DNA of 64,000 nucleotides from JABSSA01 sp039984715 (GTDB taxonomy: Bacteria; Pseudomonadota; Alphaproteobacteria; Rhodobacterales; Rhodobacteraceae), in contig JBDWUA010000016.1 in assembly GCA_039984715.1 (NCBI GenBank), positions 558,001 through 622,000 on the forward strand. Reading direction: 5' to 3'. The notes under the pieces are model-generated. The model was not told the DNA's origin and ran no database searches. It saw only the letters and a list, made by a program, of their open reading frames with translations. The translations under genes were made by a program, and so were the position numbers. This document shows positions 51,424-60,656 of this stretch, piece by piece (positions within the stretch are counted from its first letter, which is position 1; every line of letters begins with the position of its first letter).

Positions 51424-52950
51424 ATGTCTGACGTGGATGACGTGGTGAATGTCAAAGAGGGTGTCGATCAGGAAACGGTCGATGCTGTGCGCGAAGTCGG
51501 CGGCAAATACAAATACGGTTGGGAAACAGACATCGAAATGGAGTACGCTCCGAAAGGTCTGACCCCGGATATCGTACGTCTGATTTCGGAAAAGAACGAA
51601 GAACCGGAATGGATGTTGCAATGGCGTTTGGATGCCTATGACCGTTGGTTGCAGTTGAAAGAACCAGATTGGGCCATGGTCGATTATCCTGAGATCGATT
51701 TTCAGGACCAGTATTACTATGCGCGTCCCAAATCGATGGAAGTGAAGCCAAAATCGCTGGATGAAGTCGATCCGAAACTGCTGGCCACGTATGCAAAGCT
51801 GGGCATTCCTCTAAAGGAACAAATGATCCTTGCTGGTGTTGAAGGTGCAGAAGACGCGCCTGCCGAAGGGCGCAAGGTTGCTGTGGACGCGGTGTTTGAT
51901 TCTGTGTCCGTCGGCACAACCTTTCAGGATGAACTGTTAAAAGCTGGCGTCATCTTTTGTTCGATTTCAGAAGCCATTCGCGAACATCCCGAACTGGTCA
52001 AGAAATATCTAGGATCAGTTGTTCCGGTGTCGGACAATTTTTACGCCACACTGAATTCTGCCGTCTTTTCAGATGGTTCGTTTGTGTACATCCCACCGGG
52101 CGTGCGCTGTCCAATGGAACTGAGCACCTATTTCCGCATCAATGCTGAAAACACGGGTCAATTCGAACGGACTTTGATCATCGCTGATAAAGAATCCTAT
52201 GTCAGCTACCTTGAAGGCTGCACGGCCCCACAACGCGACGTGTCCCAATTGCACGCAGCCGTGGTCGAGATTGTTTTGCTTGATGATGCAGAGGTCAAAT
52301 ATTCGACTGTTCAAAACTGGTATCCCGGTGATGAAGAAGGCAAAGGCGGCATCTATAACTTTGTGACCAAACGCGCCGATTGTCGTGGTGCGCGATCAAA
52401 GGTGATGTGGACGCAGGTTGAAACCGGATCTGCTGTGACTTGGAAATACCCGTCCTGCATTCTGCGCGGTGACGACAGTCAGGGCGAATTTTATTCGATC
52501 GCGATTGCCAACAACATGCAGCAAGCCGACACTGGCACAAAAATGGTGCATCTGGGCAAGAACACCAAATCGCGCATCGTGTCCAAAGGGATCAGCGCGG
52601 GCAAAGCGCAAAATACCTATCGCGGATTGGTGTCCATGCACCCCAAGGCGCAGGAGTCGCGCAACTATACCCAATGTGACTCGTTGTTGATTGGCGACAA
52701 ATGTGGGGCGCACACGGTTCCCTATATCGAGGTCAAGAATAACTCGTCCCGCGTCGAACACGAAGCAACGACATCCAAGGTGGACGATGACCAACTGTTC
52801 TATTGCCGCTCGCGCGGGATGGACGAAGAAGAAGCTGTGGCTTTGGTTGTGAACGGGTTCTGCAAGGAAGTGCTGCAAGCGCTGCCAATGGAATTCGCAA
52901 TGGAAGCGCAGCAGTTGGTCGCAATTTCGCTTGAGGGGTCTGTGGGGTAA
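51424..52950 (+). CDS. sufB: Fe-S cluster assembly scaffold SufB
   Basis: A 508-residue core subunit of the SufBC2D scaffold, on which clusters are built. Typical segments are VPVSDNFYATLNSAVFSDGS, GVRCPMELSTYFRIN, YLEGCTAPQRD and the C-terminal RVEHEATTSKVDDDQLFYCRSRGM, each here with normal family spacing. The conserved Cys and Glu/His involved in cluster formation are present in these stretches. It starts 15 bases after the desulfurase stop and is separated from sufC by six small genes. Confidence 0.97.
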   Translation: MSDVDDVVNVKEGVDQETVDAVREVGGKYKYGWETDIEMEYAPKGLTPDIVRLISEKNEEPEWMLQWRLDAYDRWLQLKEPDWAMVDYPEIDFQDQYYYARPKSMEVKPKSLDEVDPKLLATYAKLGIPLKEQMILAGVEGAEDAPAEGRKVAVDAVFDSVSVGTTFQDELLKAGVIFCSISEAIREHPELVKKYLGSVVPVSDNFYATLNSAVFSDGSFVYIPPGVRCPMELSTYFRINAENTGQFERTLIIADKESYVSYLEGCTAPQRDVSQLHAAVVEIVLLDDAEVKYSTVQNWYPGDEEGKGGIYNFVTKRADCRGARSKVMWTQVETGSAVTWKYPSCILRGDDSQGEFYSIAIANNMQQADTGTKMVHLGKNTKSRIVSKGISAGKAQNTYRGLVSMHPKAQESRNYTQCDSLLIGDKCGAHTVPYIEVKNNSSRVEHEATTSKVDDDQLFYCRSRGMDEEEAVALVVNGFCKEVLQALPMEFAMEAQQLVAISLEGSVG

Positions 52951-52954
52951 TCCA

Positions 52955-53290
52955 ATGTTCGAAAATTCAATCGATGGCGCTGGTGCTTTAAATGAAGCGT
53001 TGTACCCAGATCGGAAAGACTGGGGGATTCGGTTTGGTATTTTCCTCGTAATAGTCCTAGTTGCCACTTCATCCATTATTGCCACAACATCCACACATCC
53101 GATTATTGGTTCATTTTACGGTTGGATCGCAATGGTCGTCCTGAGTGTGTCAATTGGCGTTGTATCCGGAGTGTATCTTGAGCGCTGGGAACGTAAGAAA
53201 CAGGCCGAGAAACACGCCGAAATAAGAAAATCTTTGCAGGATGAGAAAGATCGTCAGCTGAAAGAGTTCATGAAAGAAAAAGGTAAATGA
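52955..53290 (+). CDS. Small membrane protein inside suf operon, 111 aa
   Basis: Not recognised. Two transmembrane segments (about residues 25-43 and 51-71) are followed by a strongly charged helix (RWERKKQAEKHAEIRKS onward) that ends in lysines, probably cytoplasmic and coiled. It begins four bases after the sufB stop, with GGGG upstream of the ATG. The topology suggests a membrane anchor with a basic tail. Confidence 0.7.
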   Translation: MFENSIDGAGALNEALYPDRKDWGIRFGIFLVIVLVATSSIIATTSTHPIIGSFYGWIAMVVLSVSIGVVSGVYLERWERKKQAEKHAEIRKSLQDEKDRQLKEFMKEKGK

Positions 53291-53413
53291 TCTTCACCGC
53301 CACATCCAATTTCAAAAGCCTCTCTGTGTCTGGCAACAAGATCGCACACAGTCGGCGCGCTGATCGATGGTCGGTTGTTGGCAGATTTGCTGCAAAAGTT
53401 GGTGAAATAGTCG

Positions 53414-53698
53414 GTGACTGACCCTCTGAAGTCCATAAAAGAACGTGTTCAGACCCGTTATCGCACTGCTCTGGTGTTTTCGGTGCCGGTTTTTGTGGTG
53501 TTGGCTGCCATGGTATTGGAAGCTGGTGCGGACATTGTTTTGATACAACCGGGCGCGTTGGCGCCTGCGTTGATTGTTAGCCTTTTGATCGCAGCCATTC
53601 CCGTGACTTTATACAACAGAGCTAAGATGACCTTAGATCGCGAGCAAGAGAGCGAGCGCTTGGCTGAGATTGTGAAAAAGATCGAGATGCCACAATGA
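53414..53698 (+). CDS. Small membrane protein inside suf operon, 94 aa
   Basis: Not recognised. A 94-residue protein with two transmembrane segments (about residues 19-38 and 45-66) and short charged ends, the last one helical (LDREQESERLAEIVKKIE). The layout is like the preceding 111-aa protein, and the two may be distant relatives. GTG start with GGTG context; the 123-base gap before it holds no gene. Confidence 0.6.
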   Translation: MTDPLKSIKERVQTRYRTALVFSVPVFVVLAAMVLEAGADIVLIQPGALAPALIVSLLIAAIPVTLYNRAKMTLDREQESERLAEIVKKIEMPQ

Positions 53699-53806
53699 TC
53701 TTTGCTGATTCATTCAAAATCTTAGGGCAAGCGGCAACCGGATCTGTTGGGCTTAACCGGCGGCACCCAGAATGTAGCGGTTTCACCGCGATGATGGGGG
53801 TGGTCA

Positions 53807-54199
53807 ATGAACGATCTTGATCGGAAACCCGCAATTCGCCCCTTACTTCACGATAAAGAACCATCGGCTCAAAGGATTATTGGCGCAGGAATAGAAGCGG
53901 CCGTTCTGGATTTAGAGGGTCTTCATCTGTTCCTTCACAATGCATGTGTGGAAATGGAGCAGGCCGTCCGGCGATCAGAAAGCATCGTTGGCCGCTTGGT
54001 CAACAATGTGACCCGTGACGATGTAGATTACGTCGAGATGAATGCCCAACGGTTAAGCGAAACACTAATTGTCCTCGACATCGAAGCCTCGAATGAGATG
54101 GGACAACATTCCTATTTTCAGCTGCGACGTGACCTTGTCGCCAAGGCGCGGGATCTAACGGGCGCTATGCTTAGGGCAGAAGGGAATGCATCGGTATGA
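53807..54199 (+). CDS. Small soluble protein inside suf operon, 130 aa
   Basis: Not recognised. A 130-residue helical, hydrophilic protein without signal or membrane segments (DLEGLHLFLHNACVEMEQAV and LVAKARDLTGAMLRAEG are the clearest helices). Its stop overlaps the ATG of the next small membrane protein gene (ATGA), so the two are translationally coupled. Confidence 0.65.
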   Translation: MNDLDRKPAIRPLLHDKEPSAQRIIGAGIEAAVLDLEGLHLFLHNACVEMEQAVRRSESIVGRLVNNVTRDDVDYVEMNAQRLSETLIVLDIEASNEMGQHSYFQLRRDLVAKARDLTGAMLRAEGNASV

Positions 54200-54393
54200 T
54201 TGCTGAATTGGTTCAAGCGTCAGCCGGTGCAGGCGTCGGTGTGTTTGCTGGATGTCTCATTGGGCTTGGTATGCGAAAGCGTGCTGGAAAAACTGATGGG
54301 TTGCTCAGCAATTCTGTTCCATTGACGGCGTCAGCTGCGGGTGGTGCGGCGCTGTTGATCATGATGCTGATCACGTATCTGACGGGGGCATAG
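54196..54393 (+). CDS. Very small membrane protein, 65 aa
   Basis: Not recognised. Two Gly/Ala-rich hydrophobic segments (about residues 8-25 and 44-62) joined by a basic loop RKRAGKTDG. It overlaps the previous gene by four bases and is followed after four bases by the YbjQ-family gene, so it is firmly inside the operon. Confidence 0.65.
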   Translation: MIAELVQASAGAGVGVFAGCLIGLGMRKRAGKTDGLLSNSVPLTASAAGGAALLIMMLITYLTGA

Positions 54394-54397
54394 TGCA

Positions 54398-54712
54398 ATG
54401 ATTGTGACGACGACGCCAAGTGTCGAAGGTAAGACTATCACCGACTACCGCGGGATTGTGGTCGGCGAGGCGATCATGGGCGCAAATATCGTTCGGGACG
54501 TGTTTGCGCAGATCACAGATATCGTGGGCGGCCGGTCAGGTGCGTATGAAAGCAAATTGCAAGACGCGCGTGACACCGCGTTGGGCGAATTGGAAGATCG
54601 TGCGCGTGAAAAAGGGGCGAACGCCGTGGTTGGCGTTGATCTGGATTACGAAGTCGTGGGGCAGTCCATGTTGATGGTCTCTGCCTCGGGCACTGCGGTC
54701 GTTTTGGAGTGA
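54398..54712 (+). CDS. YbjQ/UPF0145 family protein
   Basis: A 104-residue pentameric-type YbjQ (UPF0145) protein. Signatures are MIVTTTPSVEGKTITDYRGIV, GANIVRDVFAQITDIVGGRSGAYE and ARDTALGELEDRAREKGANAV, read across normal variation. The family has been annotated as a putative heavy-metal-binding domain, which is not well proven. Its placement in a suf operon could point to metal handling, as an inference. Confidence 0.9.
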   Translation: MIVTTTPSVEGKTITDYRGIVVGEAIMGANIVRDVFAQITDIVGGRSGAYESKLQDARDTALGELEDRAREKGANAVVGVDLDYEVVGQSMLMVSASGTAVVLE

Positions 54713-54873
54713 TCATGATTGGGATCGTAACCATATGGCGGGAGGCCCATGGCACGGTGAACTTTGCGCCAGTGCTCGGTCGTCGGAGTACGGAAAAATG
54801 ATCCTGTTCCCGCCATTTTTACGCCCGATTCAACCGTCAGTGTCTCTGCCAATCAACAGAGCACGGCAATATT

Positions 54874-55338
54874 ATGGGACAAACGGACTTTCAGGACAGG
54901 TTGTCGCGCATCGCGCAACACAGCGATACAACCGCGACATACGAGCCATCGAGCAGCGCGTCAGTGCAGGACGACGAGACTTCTCCGCTGCGCGATATCA
55001 TAATGGGGGTGCTCGTCGGCTTTGTGTCCTCTTTTCTGGCCAACGTGATCGAATTCCACTTCGTCGCAGAAGGCAGCGCGTGGATCTATTTCAACGACGA
55101 AAGTGGACTTGCCGGGCAGATCATTTTTGTTGTGCTTATCACGATACTTGCCGCCTGGGCGAGATTGACCGACACAATTTCATTTGTCGCGATGGTCGTC
55201 GGCGTCTTTGGGCACTTTTTTTCGGAAGGGCTGTTCGTTGCGATAATTCCGGGCGTGGCAACCATGATTTACTCGTCAGAGTATGTTTCTTACGTCAATT
55301 CAGGACTTCTAACGTTTGGATTTCTAGACTTTTTCTAG
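54874..55338 (+). CDS. Membrane protein inside suf operon, 154 aa
   Basis: Not recognised. A hydrophilic N-terminus rich in Ser/Thr/Asp (residues 1-40) is followed by three or four hydrophobic segments (starting IIMGVLVGFVSSFLANVIEF). No strong ribosome binding site; ATG 54874 is the first start of the frame. It is preceded by a 160-base gap without a convincing gene and is followed by sufC after 111 bases. Confidence 0.65.
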   Translation: MGQTDFQDRLSRIAQHSDTTATYEPSSSASVQDDETSPLRDIIMGVLVGFVSSFLANVIEFHFVAEGSAWIYFNDESGLAGQIIFVVLITILAAWARLTDTISFVAMVVGVFGHFFSEGLFVAIIPGVATMIYSSEYVSYVNSGLLTFGFLDFF

Positions 55339-55449
55339 CTCCTCCGTCTCACAGTCAACATCAACAACCAGCCTGTGCAGTATCTGCACGGGCCAAAAGC
55401 GTTTGCGCCGCGGATGCAGCCAACGCACGTATATTCCAATGAGGGCACT

Positions 55450-56205
55450 ATGCTGAATATCAAAAACTTACAGGTCAAACTCGAAGAAGAGGACAAGCAA
55501 ATCCTCAAAGGTGTGGATCTGACTGTCGAAGCGGGCAAAGTGCACGCGATCATGGGGCCAAACGGGTCGGGAAAATCGACCTTGTCTTATGTTTTGTCTG
55601 GACGCGACGGCTATGAAGTGACCGGGGGAACGGCAAGCCTAAGCGGCGCTGACCTGTTGGACATGGAACCAGAAGAACGCGCGGCGGCTGGCCTGTTTTT
55701 GGCATTTCAATATCCTGTTGAAATTCCCGGTGTTGGCAACATGACCTTTTTGCGCACAGCGGTGAATGCTCAGCGCAAGGCCCGTGGCGAAGACGAGATG
55801 AGCGCGGCAGATTTCCTGAAGTTTGTGCGTGCCAAGGCCAAAGAGCTGAAGATCGACGCGGATATGTTGAAACGCCCTGTGAACGTAGGCTTTTCGGGCG
55901 GTGAGAAAAAACGCAATGAAATCCTGCAGATGGCGATGTTAGAGCCCAAGATGTGTATCTTGGACGAAACGGATTCCGGGCTTGACGTTGATGCGATGAA
56001 GCTGGTGGCCGAAGGTGTGAATGCGCTGCGTTCAGAGGGTCGCGGTTTTCTAGTTATCACGCATTATCAACGCCTTCTGGATCACATTAAACCTGATGTG
56101 GTGCACATCATGGCGGATGGTCGTATCGTGAAAACCGGCGGACCTGAATTGGCCCTTGAGGTCGAAAACAACGGTTACACAGATATTCTGGCGGAGGTGG
56201 CCTAA
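55450..56205 (+). CDS. sufC: Fe-S cluster assembly ATPase SufC
   Basis: A 251-residue ABC-type ATPase that powers the SufBC2D scaffold. Walker A MGPNGSGKSTL, Q-loop FLAFQYPVEIPGV, signature FSGGEKKRNEILQ, Walker B CILDETDSGLDVDA and H-loop ITHYQRLL are present; the DETDSGLD form is specific to SufC. ATG 55450 follows GAGGG. Its stop overlaps the sufD ATG by one base. Confidence 0.97.
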   Translation: MLNIKNLQVKLEEEDKQILKGVDLTVEAGKVHAIMGPNGSGKSTLSYVLSGRDGYEVTGGTASLSGADLLDMEPEERAAAGLFLAFQYPVEIPGVGNMTFLRTAVNAQRKARGEDEMSAADFLKFVRAKAKELKIDADMLKRPVNVGFSGGEKKRNEILQMAMLEPKMCILDETDSGLDVDAMKLVAEGVNALRSEGRGFLVITHYQRLLDHIKPDVVHIMADGRIVKTGGPELALEVENNGYTDILAEVA

Positions 56206-57482
56206 TGGCAGCAGCTGCTGAAAAGCAATCGGCGACGGATGCGCGACTGGCTGGGCTGTCAATGCCCGCTGGTGGGTGGTCTGAACCTGCACGTCGCGAA
56301 GCGCATGAGCGTCTGGTTGCATCTGGTTTGCCGGGGCGTCGCGACGAATATTGGCGGTTCACGCGTCCGGACGCGTTGACGGCACCCACGGTTCACGCCG
56401 CTTTGTTTCAAAACAAAGAGACTCCGTTGTTTGATGCAATGGATCGTTTGCGGATTGTATTTGTAGACGGCGTATTTGATGAAAACGCGTCGGATGATTT
56501 GTCCCTTGAGGGGATCGAAATTGACCGTCTTGCCACCGCGAAAAGCGACATCCATTGGGCCCAAGGTGTTTACGGAGTTCTGGAGCTGGCAGGTCAAACC
56601 CCAGTCGATCGGCCATTGGCCGCGATGAATACGGCCTATGCCACAGATGGTGTTTTGATCCATGTCACTGGACCTGTCTCAAAACCCGTTCATCTGACTT
56701 ATGAACATCGGGACGAACAATCAGACGCAATGTTGCACCATGTCATCAAGCTTGAAGAAGGCACGTCGTTGACGTTACTGGAAAGCGGTCCGGGCGCGGC
56801 GCGCATCAATAAAGTGATGGAAGTCGATGTCGCGGACAAAGCTGCGTTTCATCATGTACGTGCGCAGGGTAGGGATCATGAACGTCTTGCCGTCACGCAT
56901 AACTTCGCGCGCCTTGGTACGGAATCGACCTTTAAAAGCTTTACGTTGACCGTGAACGGCCGGTTGACCCGCAATGAATGTATCATTGAACTGACGGGTG
57001 ACGATGCGATTGCACATGTGGCTGGCGCATGTGTCGGAGACGGTGAATTCCTTCACGATGACACGGTATTTGTAACGCATGACGCGGTGAATTGTGAAAG
57101 CCGTCAGGTGTTCAAAAAGGTGTTGCGCAACGGCGCGACCGGCGTGTTCCAAGGTAAAATCCTTGTCAAAAACGGCGCACAAAAGACCGATGGGTATCAG
57201 ATCAGCCAATCCTTGCTGCTGGATGGAGACAGCCAGTTTCTGGCGAAACCAGAGCTTGAGATTTACGCAGATGATGTTGCCTGTTCGCATGGGTCTACGT
57301 CTGGTGCGATTGACGATACGGCGCTGTTCTATCTCCGCTCGCGTGGCGTTCCTGCGGACGTTGCAACGGATTTGCTGACATTGGCATTCTTGGCCGAAGC
57401 GGTTGAAGAAATCGAAGACGAGACATTGCGTGATGAACTGACCGAGCGGCTTGAAGCTTGGTTGGAGCGCCGTCGGGGTTAA
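56205..57482 (+). CDS. sufD: Fe-S cluster assembly protein SufD
   Basis: A 425-residue SufB paralogue and partner in the SufBC2D complex. The RRDEYWRFTRPDAL start segment, the right-handed beta-helix core and the C-terminal KPELEIYADDVACSHGSTSG with LFYLRSRGVP are as in the family. The conserved ACSHGST contains the Cys-His pair used at the SufB-SufD interface. It is coupled to sufC by TAATG and followed after two bases by the first YIP1-family gene. Confidence 0.96.
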   Translation: MAAAAEKQSATDARLAGLSMPAGGWSEPARREAHERLVASGLPGRRDEYWRFTRPDALTAPTVHAALFQNKETPLFDAMDRLRIVFVDGVFDENASDDLSLEGIEIDRLATAKSDIHWAQGVYGVLELAGQTPVDRPLAAMNTAYATDGVLIHVTGPVSKPVHLTYEHRDEQSDAMLHHVIKLEEGTSLTLLESGPGAARINKVMEVDVADKAAFHHVRAQGRDHERLAVTHNFARLGTESTFKSFTLTVNGRLTRNECIIELTGDDAIAHVAGACVGDGEFLHDDTVFVTHDAVNCESRQVFKKVLRNGATGVFQGKILVKNGAQKTDGYQISQSLLLDGDSQFLAKPELEIYADDVACSHGSTSGAIDDTALFYLRSRGVPADVATDLLTLAFLAEAVEEIEDETLRDELTERLEAWLERRRG

Positions 57483-57484
57483 GC

Positions 57485-57973
57485 ATGAGTCTAAGCCAAA
57501 ATATCGTGGCAACCTACCGCAGACCAAGGCGCGTCATGGAACGTCTTTTGTCGCTGGGTCAACGGGAAGACCGTGCCTTGGCCTATCTTATGGGGGCATG
57601 CGTGATGATTTTTATTGCGCAGACCCCCAAGCTCGCCCGCGAAGCACATTTGGACGGGGAAGACCTGAACATGCTTCTCGGTGCGACGTTGATGGCTTGG
57701 ATGTTTATCGCGCCATTGCTTTTGTATGGGCTTGCGGCTTTTGTGGGGATCATTGGCCGATTGTTTGGCGGTCAGGGCAACATGTATGGCGCGCGTCTGG
57801 CATTGTTCTGGGCCTTACTTGCGGCATCACCATTGGTTCTGTTGCACGGCCTTGTGGCAGGGTTCATTGGGCCCGGCCTTGAATTGCAGGCTGTCGGGTT
57901 GATCTGGTGTGTGATGTTCGTTTGGTTTTGGGGGGCCGGACTGTGGGCCTCAGAAAGACCTAGGGTCACATGA
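57485..57973 (+). CDS. YIP1-family membrane protein (first)
   Basis: A 162-residue inner-membrane protein with a cytoplasmic N-terminus (RRPRRVMERLLSLGQRED) and four or five hydrophobic segments. It resembles the first of the two YIP1-type proteins frequently found between sufD and sufS in Rhodobacterales. It starts two bases after sufD and overlaps the second YIP1-type gene by four bases. Function unknown; a membrane role in cluster assembly or export is inference only. Confidence 0.75.
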   Translation: MSLSQNIVATYRRPRRVMERLLSLGQREDRALAYLMGACVMIFIAQTPKLAREAHLDGEDLNMLLGATLMAWMFIAPLLLYGLAAFVGIIGRLFGGQGNMYGARLALFWALLAASPLVLLHGLVAGFIGPGLELQAVGLIWCVMFVWFWGAGLWASERPRVT

Positions 57974-58581
57974 CCGACATTCGTTTGAAGTCCCTGATTG
58001 CGCTGTCTATTCGCGACCCGAGATTGGCCGGTGAAACCATCCTGTCGATGCGGCTGCCTGATCCCATTTTGTGGCAAGCTCTGACATTTGTGTCGGTTAT
58101 TTCGACGCTGATCGTTGCAGGGATGATGCGATTGTCGCCTATTCCCGACAATGAATTCGGTTTGATTTTGATCAAATCCCCGATCTATTCCTCGCCCTTG
58201 TTGGCCGCTGTGATGCAGTGGGGACAGTCCGTGATCTCGATCTTTGTGGTACATTGGATTGGTCGGATATTTGGCGGAACCGGTTCACGGGCGAATGTTC
58301 TGGCTTTGGTCGCATGGCTTCATTTTGTGGCGCTTATACTTGTGATCTTTTTGGTCCTTCTTGGGTCATTGATTCCAATGTTGTCGGCCTTTGGGCTGCT
58401 CATGTTTATTGGCTGGTGGTTGTGGAGCTTTGTGACATTTGTCGATGTGGCGCATGCGCTTCAGTCAATGTTCAAAGCTGCCGGTGTGTTGGTCGTGTCC
58501 TTTGTGGGATTTTTGTTTGGCGTTTCGTTTGTTGTCAGCCTGCTGGGCGGGTTGATCTACGGAATTGCAGGAGTGCGATGA
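57970..58581 (+). CDS. YIP1-family membrane protein (second)
   Basis: A 203-residue protein of the YIP1 domain type, with a DPRLAGETILSMRLP N-terminal segment and five hydrophobic helices. It is coupled to the first YIP1-type gene by ATGA and ends one base before the sufS start. The two proteins share size and layout, which suggests they form a membrane pair. Confidence 0.8.
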   Translation: MTDIRLKSLIALSIRDPRLAGETILSMRLPDPILWQALTFVSVISTLIVAGMMRLSPIPDNEFGLILIKSPIYSSPLLAAVMQWGQSVISIFVVHWIGRIFGGTGSRANVLALVAWLHFVALILVIFLVLLGSLIPMLSAFGLLMFIGWWLWSFVTFVDVAHALQSMFKAAGVLVVSFVGFLFGVSFVVSLLGGLIYGIAGVR

Positions 58582-58582
58582 G

Positions 58583-59803
58583 ATGTATGATGTAGACAAA
58601 ATCCGGCAGGATTTCCCCATTCTGTCCCGCGAGGTAAATGGCAAACCTCTGGTCTATTTGGACAATGGGGCATCGGCGCAGAAACCCAAAGTGGTGATCG
58701 ATGCGATCACGCGCGCCTATGCAGAAGAATACGCCAATGTGCATCGGGGTCTTCATTTCCTGTCCAACCTTGCGACAGAAAAATACGAAGGCGTGCGTGG
58801 CGTCATTGCGCGGTTTTTGAATGCCAAGTCAGAAGACGAAATCGTGTTGAATTCGGGCACAACCGAAGGGATCAACATGGTCGCCTATGGATGGGCTATG
58901 CCACGTCTCGAAGCCGGTGATGAAATCGTGCTGAGCGTTATGGAACACCACGCCAACATCGTGCCCTGGCATTTCTTACGTGAACGGCAAGGGGTTGTCC
59001 TGAAGTGGGTTGATGTTGATGCATCGGGCGCTTTGGACCCACAGGCCGTGATCGACGCGATTGGACCGCGCACCAAACTTGTCGCTGTCACCCATATGTC
59101 CAATGTTCTTGGCACGCGTGTTGATGTGAAGGCGATTTGTCATGGCGCGCATGCGCAAGGCGTGCCTGTGTTGGTGGACGGATCACAAAGTGCCGTGCAC
59201 ATGCCAGTGGATGTGCAAGAAATTGATGCAGATTTCTTTGCCATCACAGGGCACAAGCTTTACGGGCCATCGGGGTCCGGCGCGATCTATGTCAAATCCG
59301 AACGCATGGCAGAAATGCGTCCCTTCATCGGGGGCGGCGACATGATCAAAGAGGTGTCCAAGGATGCCGTCGTCTATAATGATCCACCAATGAAATTCGA
59401 AGCCGGCACACCGGGCATCGTGCAGACCATCGGTCTTGGCGTCGCGCTTGAATACATGATGGGTGTGGGCATGCAGCAGATCGCAGATCACGAGAATGAA
59501 CTGCGTGATTATGCGGTGAAACGTCTGGGTGGGTTGAACTGGCTGCAAACGCAAGGAACGACCGTGGACAAGGGGGCGATCTTTTCGTTCACTTTGGACG
59601 GGGCGGCCCATGCGCATGACATATCGACGATTTTGGACAAAAAAGGCGTCGCCGTGCGCGCCGGGCACCATTGCGCAGGTCCTTTGATGGATCACTTGGG
59701 CGTCACAGCAACCTGCCGCGCTTCGTTTGGAATGTACAACACGACAAATGAAATCGACGTGCTCGTCGAGGCACTGGAACTTGCACACGATCTCTTTGCC
59801 TAA
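58583..59803 (+). CDS. sufS: Cysteine desulfurase SufS
   Basis: A 406-residue type II cysteine desulfurase that supplies sulfur to SufBCD. Start segment VDKIRQDFPILSREVNGKPLVYLDNGASAQKPK with normal variation, PLP lysine in ITGHKLYGPSG, and the catalytic Cys in VRAGHHCAGP followed by TCRASFGMYNT. ATG 58583 has GGAG upstream. A dedicated SufE or SufU partner, SufA carrier or SufT is not found after it, where many relatives have them; a tRNA gene follows instead. Confidence 0.95.
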   Translation: MYDVDKIRQDFPILSREVNGKPLVYLDNGASAQKPKVVIDAITRAYAEEYANVHRGLHFLSNLATEKYEGVRGVIARFLNAKSEDEIVLNSGTTEGINMVAYGWAMPRLEAGDEIVLSVMEHHANIVPWHFLRERQGVVLKWVDVDASGALDPQAVIDAIGPRTKLVAVTHMSNVLGTRVDVKAICHGAHAQGVPVLVDGSQSAVHMPVDVQEIDADFFAITGHKLYGPSGSGAIYVKSERMAEMRPFIGGGDMIKEVSKDAVVYNDPPMKFEAGTPGIVQTIGLGVALEYMMGVGMQQIADHENELRDYAVKRLGGLNWLQTQGTTVDKGAIFSFTLDGAAHAHDISTILDKKGVAVRAGHHCAGPLMDHLGVTATCRASFGMYNTTNEIDVLVEALELAHDLFA

Positions 59804-59887
59804 GGGCCTACCTTGGCGCCGACTTCTTAGTGACGCGCAAGATTTGTCCGTTGCAGGCCTGAACACACGGCGATATAGAACACGCAT

Positions 59888-59964
<77 letters not shown>

Positions 59965-60125
59965 TGCAATCTTTAAATCGTTTAAAAGCAACCGTTTAGC
60001 TTGAAAAAGTGTTTAGGATTTTTGCACCTGAACAATTTCTGTTCTTGTTTCGGTCCCAGAAAACAATGCTTTCTTGCTCACGTTGGGGTGTCGTGCCACT
60101 TGCCACCAAGCTGCCGCTTGAGTGC

Positions 60126-60575
60126 TTAACCCCTGTTCAAAGGCAGTTTTCTTTTGATCCAGCCGGGCCCCGCACGCGAGCCCAACATACCTTCGGGTAC
60201 ATCGATAATATTGGTAAAACCAGCCTTCTTCAGTGCACGGGTCATCCGGGCAGACCGATGTCCGCGCGCGCAAATTAATGCCACAGGTGCGGTGGTGTCA
60301 CCTTTCACGAGCTTAACCAATTCGGGCACAAAATCCTTGCGTCGCATGTCGAGGCGGTTCGCGCCTTGTCCGCTGCCAGTTTTTGCCCATTCATCCGGCC
60401 TGCGAATATCGACCAACGTAATTTGTTTCGACTGCGCCAATGCGTGTGCGTCAGGCGGTGTCAAATCTCCGCCAGCGGTTGGGACAGATTGCGCGACGGC
60501 CCCGTTGGTGATGAAAAACGCTCCTGCGGACATCATCAGAGATCGCCTTGAAGTCATGTTAGTTGCATTTTTCAT
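60126..60575 (-). CDS. Exported rhodanese-domain protein (Tat-type signal)
   Basis: A 149-residue single-domain rhodanese. The N-terminus SRRSLMMSAGAFF has the twin-arginine pattern, so it is probably exported folded to the periplasm. The rhodanese fold is visible in TLVDIRRPDEWAKTGS and the active-site loop opens with ICARGHRS, where C102 would carry the persulfide. ATG 60575 follows AAGGA; an ATG six codons later is possible. A GTGAC-N3-GTCAC palindrome lies about 70 bases before the start. No separate terminator seen. Confidence 0.85.
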   Translation of the reverse strand: MKNATNMTSRRSLMMSAGAFFITNGAVAQSVPTAGGDLTPPDAHALAQSKQITLVDIRRPDEWAKTGSGQGANRLDMRRKDFVPELVKLVKGDTTAPVALICARGHRSARMTRALKKAGFTNIIDVPEGMLGSRAGPGWIKRKLPLNRG

Positions 60576-60640
60576 ATGGTATTGTCCTTCGCAAATGTTG
60601 GTCTTTGAAGCCAAGTTACAAAGCGTAAGGATTAGGTTCT

Positions 60641-60653
60641 GTGACTAAGTCAC
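60641..60653 (-). promoter_or_regulatory. GTGAC-N3-GTCAC palindrome before rhodanese gene
   Basis: GTGAC-TAA-GTCAC, perfectly symmetric, centred 72 bases upstream of the rhodanese ATG. One of three copies in 1.2 kb; probable site of the Crp/Fnr protein encoded nearby. Confidence 0.7.
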
Positions 60654-60656
60654 GTT

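Noticed and set aside
54646..54852. 68-codon minus-strand frame overlapping the end of the YbjQ gene
   Set aside because: Opposite to the operon, overlaps a conserved gene and has no ribosome binding site.
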